This document shows, piece by piece, positions 24,688-36,149 of a stretch of DNA of 64,000 nucleotides. A model generated the notes under the pieces. That model worked only from the letters and a program-made list of their open reading frames with translations, was not told where the DNA came from and ran no database searches. Numbering within the stretch: position 1 is the stretch's first letter; each line of letters begins with the position of its first letter. The translations under genes and the position numbers were made by a program. This stretch comes from Brasenia schreberi (taxonomy: Eukaryota; Streptophyta; Magnoliopsida; Nymphaeales; Cabombaceae): NCBI GenBank assembly GCA_036023115.1, contig JAYKKT010000059.1:2260501-2324500 (forward strand), given 5' to 3'.

Positions 24688-25919
24688 GAAAAGAAGGAGA
24701 AGAAGGAAGTCCGGCCTGGTTCCGACGTTCGACGATCATCTGGCGAAGTGCTCCTACGTCCCCTCTCACTCACACAGGTTAGAATTCTTGCACAAATTGG
24801 TTTTAATCCATGAGAACCTGAAAAAGCACAGATTCTGGAAATTTGTACATGAATCAAGGCTTTGAGCCCATGTTCTTCATTTATATCGATACAAACATGC
24901 ATAATTCCTTCATGAACGAAACAAAAATCCATGTTTGTATGATTTCCATGCTTTATTAGGACTGATACAGGTTGAACTTTGTTCTAGAATCATCTTAGGA
25001 ACCTTCTGAAATTTTCTGTAAAACCGGTTTCTGAAACTGTCTGTGCACATGCGTCTGATCACGGAATTTTTATAGACAAACGGATAAGCCAATTGCTTCG
25101 AAATTTTGCATGAATAATCTAGACATATCAGACGTTCTTAGATAAAATTTTGAGGAATTGTTATGAAATTTTGCCTAGCCAATTATATCCGTGAAGTTTA
25201 TACAAAATCCAGATTGCGTTTTACAGAAACAGAATGTTCAGTAACAGACCTCTATTCTTTTGCCCATATCTCTGCAACCACTGAGTGAAATTGGATGAAA
25301 TTTGATTCTTTGAAAACCTAACATCCGTGTCTTTCTAACAAAACAAATTTCATCGAAATTGGATGACCGAGCACTGAGATATTTCTGTTTTTCTGAGCTT
25401 CTGATCTACAGAAACAGGGTTGTTCTGAATGTTATAACAGTTTCTGATTCTGTATTTAATTCTCAGAAAATAAAGAACTAAATTATAAAATAAAAATATA
25501 TTCTGATTCTACACATACGTGTCTCTATTCTGTAAAAGTTTTAGAATTTTTGGAGAATCAGAAATATTTTTAAAAATTCAGAGAACAGGCCTCTGAAACT
25601 GAACAGGTTCTGCAAATCTAAGAATCTGAAATTTTTCAGAAATCAAGAACTTGAACACAAATCTGAACTTTGGAAAATCTGGTTTTTCCTTTTTCGAATT
25701 AACGGATTCAAACAAGTTTCAAGCGTCTAGGCTGACCCTTGAGCGCCGGTTCAAGAAGGCCTAAGTCGAAAAGATCTCACTTGTCCACAATCGTTCTAAG
25801 AAGTCGGAAAAACATAATTTGTTAGTTTTGGTAAACTAACTGGCACGCTCGCGCAACCCGATGTAGTTCGAGGGTTTGATTTCGAATCCCAAACGATCTG
25901 AAATAAAATCACGTCTACA

Positions 25920-27294
25920 CACCCTCTTCGCTGAAAGCCTACTGAAAGCGCCACCTTCCTCTACTTTCGAGCATACGAATGCCTAATCACCTTGCATCTA
26001 AATATCATTTCATATCTGAAATTGATGTTTGTGTAGTTAACTTCTTTTACTTTGAGAGCGTAATCTGAATATTTATTTCTAATTCCTTTTCTCTCTCGCT
26101 TTTATCGGTAACAAGCTCCATTGATATAGGACAATCCTTATATTTGATCATAATCTCAGGCCAGAAATGATCTAATGAAATACAACCAATGATTAAGAGA
26201 CGATCCTAGGGGTCATGCATGAAACCTGAAAAGATCCAATCATGAACTCACGAAGCCCGATGCAGAGACGTCTTTCCTTCTTCTGGTTAGAACGTGTGGC
26301 CGAAGCTTAACAGTAACACCCATGCACCCACGTCCAAGGGATTCGAACCCACCACCTGCAAAGTGGTAGTCAGAGAGCCCTGCCAGATTAGATAACGCCG
26401 CTCTGCCTGCCCCATGCCTTGTCTTCATGTAATCGTCTCAGGTTTAGACCCTGTAACAGTCTCAGGGACGATATCTCCATGCCACGATACGAGGATAAAC
26501 GATACATGAACCTGAGACCTAGGATATTGTCTAACCCTAACTTTGCCTCATTTTTCAATATCTCGAGTTTAGATGATTTTCATCAAATTGGGTTCAAAAC
26601 TTTGACCGACTTGGCAAGAACACCAAGCCAGTCAAGGGTTAAACTCATCCAAATTTGGATACGGTCAACAACGTATATGGGAGGACATTTCTGTCTGAGG
26701 TTTTGACAGATTCAAAACAAAGACCCATTCCAAGCAGTTATGTAACTATATTTTGTTACTGTTTAAGTTTATAGCTCAACTTCTTTAAGGGAAATTTTCT
26801 GTATGTCATATCTGGATGATGCACAAGTTGCTCTCTACTAAACAAATAATTCGATCTACATTACATATGAATTCTTTTACCTAAAGTTTTGATAAAAAGA
26901 AAAACTGTGTGTGTGTGATCCCAGATAGATATCTATACTTGAGACGTAACCGTGACCTACACCATTTGACAGAGAAGGCTAGCGGTATCTAATAAGAGCA
27001 CAAAAGATGATGGAATGCATTTGTAGACATCTAAAATGAATTAGAAGTTCCTCAATCAGATTTCACCATCTTTAAGCAAAGGCTTCCATTGATTCCACTA
27101 GCAAATCCACAACCTAGAATACACTTGACTTCAACAGATTTTTTTCCCTAAAACTTCGACTGTTAGATATGGAGAAATATTTTGGTAATGCACAAACACC
27201 CAGACACCGATATCTCTTAAACTTGATGACTTGTAATCTCAGTGCCCTTTGGTGTGTCTCCTCCACATTTAACTTAGACGTCAATTTGTAAACT
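25920..27294. other. Intergenic region between the solo LTR and the ALFIN-LIKE gene
   Basis: No gene seen. It holds a SINE-like piece (about 26230-26430). The last few hundred bases before 27295 are probably the 3' UTR of the ALFIN-LIKE gene on the minus strand. Confidence 0.5.
26230..26430 (-). mobile_element. tRNA-derived SINE-like element
   Basis: On the minus strand a possible A box (GGCAGAGCGGCG, about 26405) is followed by a strong B box (GGTTCGAATCC, about 26345). This is the internal Pol III promoter layout of tRNA-derived SINEs. It does not fold as an obvious intact tRNA, and I cannot set exact ends. Confidence 0.45.
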
Positions 27295-30200
27295 CTACTT
27301 GCCTTTCTTAAGGCTGCAAGAAGGGCATTTGTATTGCTTTATGGTCTCAGCTTTGGCAGGTGTTATTTTCACACATTTGCCGTGGTACCATCCCTCGCAG
27401 ATATCACAACCGATCCAAAACTCGTCTGCATTGTAGTTACCACCACAACTTCCGCAAAGAGTTTCACTGTGTTCATCATCTTCTTCATCATAGCCATCTC
27501 CTTCTTCCCCTGGCTTTGAACTATTCTTCAACATCCCATCACTTGATCGCTGTGGAAATGTAGGATTTCAGAATTTATGGACCAATCTGGAAGACACAAT
27601 GAGTAAAGCAATTACCAACCTTAGTTGATGGTCTGGGTTTGCTTCCATTATCTGCAGTTAGCTTCTCCTTCAATGGCTTTCTTTCAGATACGACTTCAAA
27701 GACAGTTGGCAACTCATTGATCATGCTGAACAGGTGCTTCCTAGGAATATCAAGAGAGCATAGAAATGATTAAATAAGAAAAGGCAAACATAAGGTGGCT
27801 TTGACAAAGTACACAATTGGAAATTCGGATAGAAGGTTTCCATAAATTGCATAAACATGGAGCCCATATTTCAGGGATTCTGTGAGGTTATAAACTCAGA
27901 GAAAGTGAAGAATATACCAGATTGATGGCATGCACTTTCCAGCCAAAAGATACAAACACGTGCAATATTAGCTTGCCATCTCAAAATTGGTTTTTGTAAG
28001 CCTAAGCCATATCTTGATGTTTTTGGTATCTTTTGTGAGAACTTGTAAGAATGCATCTTGAACATGAGTATTGAGAGAGATCCATCCTGGAATCATTTGT
28101 GGAGGTGTTTCAAGGAAATCAGATGGTTAATTAGTGTATTCATTGTGGAGCTACGTTCCATGAAGATATTTACTGTGCAATACAAGACGTTGCAAGGTTT
28201 GGAAGAAATGAAACAGAGAAAGGTTAAGAAGCAGAGAAAGCTGAAATAGACAGTTAGGTTAGTCTCAACATTGAGAGGATGCTTCTCGTGATGTATGTGG
28301 AAAAGATTGAGTGATAATTACAATATTCACATAAATGTTTAGGAAATGCAGAGGAACCCCAACCAATTAAAGGATACAACAAGAGAAGGGAAAATGTATA
28401 ACTTTGACAGCAACAGTGACTTGGCTCAACCGCAAAAGGGCCCTTCTGGCCGTGTAAGGGATAGAGTAGAGGAAGAAGCACACTATGCCATCAAGAGTGA
28501 TGTATTGACAATTTTATCCTAGATCTCAACTATGTCTTCAAAGGAGGTAACTAAGAAAGTTGATCCGAAGTATGTTGAATTTTCGTATGAAAATTAATTT
28601 CAAATATAGCCAATTATTTTATCCTTTTGAGGCAGGATGGATGCAATAACAAGTTTAACAGTGGGCAATAAGTTGCCCACTTACAATGCATTGAAGGGTA
28701 GATAATGGAAGAAATAGGTTGAAAATGTCATTCAGTGGAGCAAGAAATTTAGTCAGTCCTGGAACACTGTAGAATATCTTATAATATAGTTGATGGGTGG
28801 ACATATGAGTTCAATGGGTCTTTAGTAATTTCTTGTTTTATTGTCCCAAAAGCAGCATTACTTTTTTGAATCATTTAATTTATCAGATGTTGAAAAGTCA
28901 TCAGGAATTACTACTTTTTTTAGCAAATAGTGATGGAAGTATGCCCCAGTAATATTGTTTAGTTCATAACTGTCAATGCTCCAATTTGTAAAGCAGCCGG
29001 TAAGGTGATTAAGACCCATCAGGCCTATAGTATGGACTCCTTGTGTTGCACATCCTATACACTTCATGGTGAGGATATTACTAAGATGGATGATATAGCA
29101 TACCTGGGTATGAATTATCAAGAAGAGAAAAGCATACCTCAGAATGCATCTGATTGGGATGCGCCTAACTCCAGCATGTATCCAAAAGAATTAAGAAAGG
29201 ATTTGAACTTGCAACAATGCTTCACAAACATATCACCAAATTGCATAATGTGAAAGAATATGTGTACAAATGAAATGGAAATTGATCTGAATGATATCAA
29301 TCTGCCTCATTTTCTTATCTGAAATATTGCTTTGTTAATATGAAATTGAATCCCACTTAAATTCAATCTTGCCATCGATCTCCTATGGCCCAAGATATCA
29401 GTTCAATTCCCCCCCATTCTACTGCCAATGCCACCTAGATGTAAGCTCTCCACTCAGGATAGCCTAGATTGACGCAACCGGAGTGAGATTTAATTATAAC
29501 ATATTGTGATATGCTTTGAAAAAATAAATATTGTAATGGGTCATTGTTAATACAAGTACTCCACTGTGGCAACCATATGTATGTACTAGCTATTAGTTTG
29601 AACATATCAATCATATTCTTTGTAGATTTCCAGAATCGTGCCTAGATGACATCTAAACCCTTGAAGGTCCTGGCACCTAAGTAACAACCCAATGTTGTTA
29701 AATTCATAGTCACTGATTCAGTGCTAGAAAACCAAAAGTTAAGATAGTGACCAACTGGATATGCTGCCATGAAACATGGTCATCCTCAATTCACCTGACC
29801 CTAACAGCACAAAGTAGCTGTTTCACCTTTAAGGGAATTTGGTCAATTTTCCATAGGCAGGCTTTGTTTCCCTCAATGAGAGTAACGAAATTTGTTCTCA
29901 CAACCCAATGACACTATCAAATCATGCATCCATCTCCAGGTGGGTGCTACTCGACTTTGGTATCCTTGTAAGCGAGATGGAAACTTCTCTACCATACATA
30001 GACAGGAATGACATGTTTATGTTCATTTTCTACTCACATAGATAAGATTTTTAAAAAATAGGGGAAAAAAGAATCCAAAGGTTGGCTGGATACAAGATAG
30101 CCAATGACAGGCCTTTCATGTTTTCTGGAAATAAACAAGTTTTAGATTTATCAAGTTGTACGCGATAAGTATATATGGATTTTAAGCCCCCAGAAAACAC

Positions 30201-31215
30201 ATCATATTTGGTATAAGAAAAAAGGGAGGCTCACTGATGAATAATTATTAACTTGCTACTCATAAAAAAGAGTAAGGCGTTATGCATCTCTTGACCTTGC
30301 ACAGTTAATATGCAAAGCAAGACAGAAATTAAAGAAAAGAAAGATGGGCACACAGAATGTGCGAATGTGTGTCTCGAGACCAGCTTAGAAACAATCAAGG
30401 AGAATCAGATGACTAGCACATACAACGGTCCTTCCCTTGGCAAAAAAAAGGAATCAGACTTCACTTGACGGCAGAAGGAAACCACCATAAGAATTTTCCA
30501 AGTTCAAATCAGAAAAATGTGAAACCGATATAGAATAGCATTAAATCAAATGACAGATAGCATTCCGATTCAAAATTTGAGAAAATACAGAAATATGAAA
30601 TTAGCCTGTCCAACCACAAGCACACACACATAGATCTACCTCTCGTTACGGTTGAACCGAGCGCCATGATAGAAAGCAACGGAGAGCAACCACGAGTCAC
30701 TGTGTACAGAAACAAGAGAGATCCAATCCTTCCGATTCATTCCATCCCTCGCAAAATTAATCCCCAGCGCCGGCTCCGGAAGCTCCGGCGGGACTTCCTC
30801 CGCCGGTAGATTCACTTCCCACGATTGATCTGGATTCCCGTACAAACACAGATTCTCTTTCTCTGCATTCACTAGCAGTCAATTTCCCGCAATAAACCTT
30901 CGGTTCCATCTTCGAAACAAAGAAATGGAAAAGAAAAATCCTACTCAACAATTTGTCAGAACTATGAGGGAGATTTTGCGAAAAACAACTCACCTGGATC
31001 ACAGATCGAGTAAAATTCATCGACATCTGAAAGGTTCCAACGGCAAAAAACAGATCAATGTCACAAGATTCTAGCGGAAAAAAGAAGAAGCACAAAATCG
31101 AGATCCTGGGTTGGCCATTACCATAAGTTAATGCGCGGATGAGTCCAGCACGGCGCCCGCTATAGTCCTTGAAGACATCTTCGACGGTGCGAGGATTGGA
31201 CGAAACGGACGCCAT
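27295..31215 (-). CDS. AL: ALFIN-LIKE PHD-finger protein (complete)
   Basis: ALFIN-LIKE proteins are plant nuclear chromatin readers; their PHD finger binds H3K4me3. Five exons chain exactly in frame: 31122-31215, 30994-31026, 30640-30862, 27620-27740 and 27295-27549, giving 241 residues, the usual family length. The N-terminal Alfin domain (residues 1 to about 130) has [31 protein letters not shown] and [19 protein letters not shown]. An acidic linker follows, then a C4HC3 PHD finger (about 187-237) with all ligands present ([22 protein letters not shown] and YKCPSC). I start at 31215 because [12 protein letters not shown] matches AL1/AL2-type N-termini; an in-frame ATG lies three codons upstream. 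Intron 3 is about 2.9 kb. Nothing looks broken. Confidence 0.96.
27741..30639. other. Intron 3 of the ALFIN-LIKE gene
   Basis: 2.9 kb AT-rich intron. I see no transposon with clear ends and no coding content on either strand. Confidence 0.6.
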
Positions 31216-32239
31216 TCCGTGCACTCTTCGGCCTCGGAACTCTTCGTCCTCTTTCTCTCCTTCTCAGAGGCGAAGCATGACACCCAGTCTTCCTCCGTCC
31301 TTCTTCACGAGACCATGATCATCGACTCTGGCCACCGGCAAAATGCTTCGAACCGCCTTCTTCGCCGCTTCACTTTCGTTTTTTCTCCCTTTCTACCCTT
31401 CGCAGAGAAGGATGATGGAGAAACTTTTCTGTTTGACATCGGATTACCGGTAAATTACCCATGCCTTACCCTTTTCTCACGAACCCGAAATTACCAGTCC
31501 CATCTTCTCCACAAATATAATACCCGTGATACCCTTTCTCGGAGAAATATCTGATTCGTGGAACGTATACCTGAAATTAAAGACAGCTGCATAGAAGTTT
31601 TGATAATTTGAACTACTTGCTTAAAGTTTCACAAAACTACCGGAGATCTATCCATCTAATGAAAGCATAAATCAAATCGATAAAGTACTGAAAGAGTAAA
31701 TGATATAAAACAGAGGCAAGACAAGTGATGTTTTATCATCTTAAGAACTGGACAATCGATCTAGTAAATTCCACTTGGAATGAGATAAGGCCTGGTCTGG
31801 TTTTGGTAGGACAATCATGTTTCTTTATTTAATAGAGAACTAAGTTTTAATGTATTTATATATATATCATAGTGGTAAATGCATAATGTACTTTGGTGAT
31901 AATCTTGCAAAATTATTTTTAGATTTTAGATTTTGTTTAATCTTTAAGATGAGCGATTGAGATAATAAAAAAGAGCATTTAATATACAATGAAAAGCACA
32001 AAGCTATAATAATACTTTTAATTTAAATCTCTTTATCATGTCAAACAAACTATGAAAGAATTATTATAAATAGACTAATGAATATTTGCTATGATTTAGT
32101 AGATGAGTGTGTGTCCGACAAGACCATATCTAGCTTTAAGTGGTGGAGCACTCAGTCTGATACTTAGTTTGGTAATGTGATGAACAAAAAAGTGATTTAA
32201 AGCACAAAGAGCTAAAAAGTAAAAGAATCATAAAATTCA
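31216..32239. other. Promoter side of ALFIN-LIKE and flank of the inverted-repeat arm
   Basis: No gene. Positions 31655-31900 are repeated in direct orientation, in diverged form, at 33830-33900 and 34325-34470 on the far side of the left arm. Confidence 0.5.
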
Positions 32240-33828
32240 TAAATAAGCAAGACATTTGCCTTTCAGTTGTCCGGAACGGATTCGACCCGTTTATGATCCA
32301 ACCCGTTCCCAGAACTTGGTTTTCCACTTTTGAGATCGTTTAGCTAGGGATCTGTACTTTTCGTCACAGCCGTTGATCTATAAATCGAATCTCCAACATC
32401 TGGTCGCAGCGCCCTCGCCTACATAAGCCCTCGTCCCGTTCGTCTCGTTTAGGGTTTCAGAGATATGTCTTCCCCCTTCCCCCTTCGATCCATTTCTCTG
32501 CCCGATCGGCTGAAGGATCATAGGAGAGGGTGGAGGAGAGCGTTCGTTATGACGAGGGTTTGCTACCGGTGTTCTCCTACGTTGTCAACGAGCTCCTAGT
32601 CGATACCCTCGCTAACAGCCTCCATCTTCATTTACTCCTTTTCTGTAGTCGATCGATCTTGTTTTGTCTCGTTGTTTTCTTTTGGTTTCCTATTGCATCT
32701 GAAGAATCAGAATGCTTCTTTATCTGGTCACAAGGATGAATTTAGTTCCTTGTAGACTCGTTCCCTTGAAGCGACAGTAATGTTTCATGGTTCGTTGGTC
32801 TTTATTGCGAAGGCTTCGTCCTTATATCGATGCCTTAGCACTGCTAGCGGCCATGGAACATCTGTATTATCTTGTTACTCTGTTATATCTAGAATTAGTA
32901 TGTCGATCTTCTTTATCCATTATCTCATTGTGTTTTGTGTGACGGAAAGAATAGGATATGTTTTTTTTATCTTTGATTTGCTATGTTTGGATTGGTGTGA
33001 TTTGCGCTGAGGTTGAGATCGGTTTGACAGTTTGCTTCTTCATCTGGTCTTTTTGGAACGTCCGTGTCCACTTGACTCGTTCCCTTGAAGCGAAAGTGAA
33101 TTTCTTCGTAAATAACTTTGTGCACCTGTTGGAGGTTATTGACTCTCGGATGCCTGTTAATAAATAAAACTACATCTTTTATCTGATGTGAATTTCCTTT
33201 GTTCTTTTTAATCTTCATAATGGCTCTTACTCATTTTGACAACCCAGTTTTGGATCCTATGATGACCTCATAGACCTGTCATGATTGCGAATCTGATCGC
33301 ACTACTGAACATCTAAGGGACTGAGGTGTTTAATTTAATCCTCTTTATGTGGGTTTAATCACGGCCATTTGTTTATCTTCCTTAGTCTTTTGGTTTTGTG
33401 TCTGTGAATTGCAAATTACCTTGATTCTGTAAAAACGGTACTTGATTTTATAGTTTCTCTTTAGAATTAAGCTTGGTATGAAAACACTTCATACAGTTTT
33501 GTTGCTTTCTTGATCTTTTCCAGCTGCTAAGATCCTGTTTTTTGTAGCTTATTCAAGAAGAGCAAGATTCATGATCCTCTCGCTATCCATTTGCGCTCCT
33601 GGTGATGCTTGTGGACGTTGGGGAGCTATATCCATTGTCCAAATCCAGATAGTATTTGTGTCTATGAGAATGTTACCTTCGTGAATGAATTTATGTATGA
33701 ATGTGAATTTTACTGCCAAATCTTTGCTTTTCTGGACGTAATGTTGCTAGCTAATCTCCTTTTATATTCATCTACGTGGCCTGGCTTCCTCATCAAGGCT
33801 TAGTTGGATCTTTTACTAAGAAGCTGAA
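32240..33828 (+). repeat. Left arm of an inverted duplication
   Basis: About 1.6 kb similar to the reverse complement of 39585-41290. Shared landmarks include the GATCTATAAATCGAATCTCC promoter block (32368 versus 41160), the exon 1 block, GACCTCATAGACCTGTCATG (about 33262 versus 40165) and CTGGCTTCCTCATCA near the distal end. Small indels are spread along it, so the duplication is not recent. Confidence 0.85.
32569..32618 (+). pseudogene. Broken copy of exon 1 of the 65-residue gene
   Basis: This matches the second half of exon 1 of the minus-strand gene at 38733-40895 (FSYVVNELLV then ANS). About 35 bases holding the ATG and the first codons are missing: the sequence goes straight from AGGGTTTGCTA to GGTGTTCTCC. 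The donor site is also lost, since GCTAACAAGTAC in the intact copy reads GCTAACAGCCTC here. Exons 2 and 3 lie outside the duplicated segment. The promoter-like block upstream is well kept, so transcription without the protein is possible. Confidence 0.8.
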
Positions 33829-35489
33829 TCGAATGAAAGCATAAATCAAATCGATGAAGTACAATGATGTGAAACAATGGCAAATTATGTTTTATAATCT
33901 TTGGCGACTTGTCAAAACCTAGATCAGCTCGCAATATCCGTTGTACTCTCCTTTGGCTATATCCAAAGGTACCAGTTGAGCTGAGTTCCTTTGGATGAGC
34001 TCATGCCACTCCCAAAGCATTGAAGGGCATTAATTCCATGAAAGGTATGCCACACCTAATGGGATACTTGTTGGGAGGCTGCTTCAATAATCATGAAGGA
34101 CGGAAATTCTTCTTTTGTGAGAATGGTTCGGACACATGAAACAAAAAGAGACATACTTAAGCTGGTTCGGACACATGAAACAAAGTTTTTGTGAGAATAC
34201 ATGGAGTTAAACAGTAATCACTTCCAATTGAAGAAATGAAGAATACAAGTGTTGGAAGAAATGGTAAGGACGGAAATTCTTCTTTTCGAATTAAGTGCTA
34301 ATATGAGCGAAGTTGTTGCATAATGATGACCAAGTAGTAAATTCCATTTAGAGTGGGTAAGGCCTGTTCCGGTTGTGGTTGGACTTGGACAACGTTGCTC
34401 GTTTATTTAATAGAAATTTAATTTTTAAATCACTGAAATACCACAATTATATAATGTGCTAGGGAGGTAATATCACTGCCCTTTCAATGATTAACAAGAA
34501 AAATGAGTTCCCACATGTTATAAGATGTCAAACCACGACCGAAAATGTGCAAAAAAACTCCACATTACCCTCATAAATCACTTTAGTCTCATTATTGTTT
34601 TATTCTTTACTTTATTATTTACCTTAAAATGTGGGGTCGTTTCGTCCAAGAAACTTCTTACACTATAATGACAGGAAAGAAGCCACCTCTACCCAATTAC
34701 GAGCAAATCGTGCAGTAAAATCAAAATTGTGTGATGCTGCGCAAAGGAAGAAAAGAAAAGGATGATTCGAGCCACCGGACCAATGGCTCAGTATAAGGAT
34801 AGACTTGGATTCAGATCTCTGCGTGCATCAGCACCTATCTCAGCGTATTTTCTTTTGCTTAATATAGAAAACTGTAGCATCTTCTAACACACACACACCA
34901 CATTGAAAGCCATGCTCTGAAGCGTAATACTCTAGAAAATGAGACATCAGTTTTTTCAAGTTTTAGGAAATCAAGATAAATCATTTGACAGAACTCACTC
35001 CCAAATGTTAATCAAGGCAATCCCAAACCCTATGAATCTCTATGATACCTACCTTTTATTGAGTGGAGGCAACCAGTTTTTGTGGGAGACATAGTAATTA
35101 ACACATTGCCAAACGAAGGCCCAATAGAAACTTCAATCACTTAGAAGGAAATGCTAGATCATCACATGAATTAGCAGCAGTAAAGTGCCCATTGCCTCTA
35201 TAAATAGACGTCACAAAAGCATCTACTCAACAGATACAGTTGATTTTTCTGGAATCAAATAACTCATCTCCAAAATCTTTTTTTATTAGTTCACAAAGGT
35301 GGTCATTGCCTTCTGTTCTTTCACCGGAGATGCATGAAGGATATTTGAATGTTCAAATGGAGAAGCAGATAAATATCGCAAGTCATTTAGATATTCCAGA
35401 ATTCCTATCCAGCTTACCTCCATAATAAAAGCCAAATTGACGCAATATTCGGGAATTCAACCTCTAAACTTCCAGTAGCTGCCAACGGC
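33829..35489. other. Intergenic region with diverged direct repeats
   Basis: No gene. It contains the second copies of the 31655-31900 sequence, and a short internal repeat in which GGTTCGGACACATGAAAC occurs twice (about 34125 and 34162). Confidence 0.5.
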
Positions 35490-36149
35490 TTATGGTCGTT
35501 TCTTGTATTGTTTTATTTCTTTAATTATGCCATCAGTAAGCACATCCACATCCTTGTTCTTGCCAAAGAATTTCACAAATTCCATCTGAGGGTCCATCAG
35601 GTACCTAGCACACATACACAGTTAGAAGCTGATAGGGAGAGCTTGCAGAATCAGTCTGCGATAAGCTTGATTATTAGAAGTTCTAAAACATGATTTAGAA
35701 AAGGAAAACAAACAAGCAAATGCAGTTATTGTGAAATAGTGAATCTCAATGCGATAACAAGAATATTAAGAAAAAAGACTGCTCAGACAAGAGAAATGTT
35801 TGATGGAACATGGTATTGACTGAATGGAGCTAACACGTTCCTCCTTACAAGATTTATAGTTTCTCCCCAGTTATACTATGTGATTTGATTAAGAAAGTAA
35901 ATGCTTAAGAATAAAAACGACTGACTAATAAGAACCAGGCCTAATACAAAAACAAAGAACACAGGTTTAGATACAAACCCCACCACGAACAGGCATGCCT
36001 GCAGGACCAGTGGCATCTGATTCTTTTTTCTGCTCCCCAGAAGCACCATTAGCAGTTGTCACAGTAAGGGTAGACTCAGATTGTACGGTACTGCTAGCCA
36101 AATGTCTGAAGATGAATGAATTCCCTCCAACATGAAGAGAAGAAATCGC
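35490..36149 (-). pseudogene. HCC1: HCC1/SCO1-like copper chaperone gene lacking its core domain
   Basis: Plant HCC1 is the mitochondrial SCO1 homologue that delivers copper to cytochrome c oxidase. Two exons are recognisable. 35979-36149 encodes an N-terminal linker ending in GPAGMPVRGG, the family's junction before the membrane segment. 35490-35604 is the intact last exon, YLMDPQMEFVKFFGKNKDVD then LTDGIIKEIKQYKKRP and a stop. In the family, a transmembrane helix and a thioredoxin-like domain with the CxxxC copper site lie between these. Here only 374 bases of non-coding sequence separate them, and I do not find the missing part nearby. The first exon with a start codon is also not identified. 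Splice sites at both exons look usable. I call it an internally deleted pseudogene. Confidence 0.75.

Larger units (their letters stand above)
21857..25919 (+). mobile_element. Solo LTR of a long-LTR retrotransposon (probably Ty3/gypsy), 4.06 kb
   Basis: The element opens TGTAGACGCCC and ends CGTCTACA, so its TG...CA ends form an 8-bp inverted repeat. CACCC directly precedes (21852-21856) and follows (25920-25924) it, a perfect 5-bp target duplication. No second LTR copy, primer site or polyprotein is visible, so it reads as a solo LTR left by recombination. The length and TGTAGACG-type ends suit gypsy elements with very long LTRs (Tat/Ogre or similar), but the family is not proven. A TATA box (24520-24527), an AG-rich leader-like tract and a long AT-rich 3' part follow in the order U3, R, U5 for plus orientation. 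Unusually, the U3 part contains frames resembling host genes. Confidence 0.85.

Noticed and set aside
26340..26430. Possible tRNA gene on the minus strand
   Set aside because: Only the internal promoter boxes are convincing; I could not make a full cloverleaf with an anticodon arm, so I call it SINE-like.
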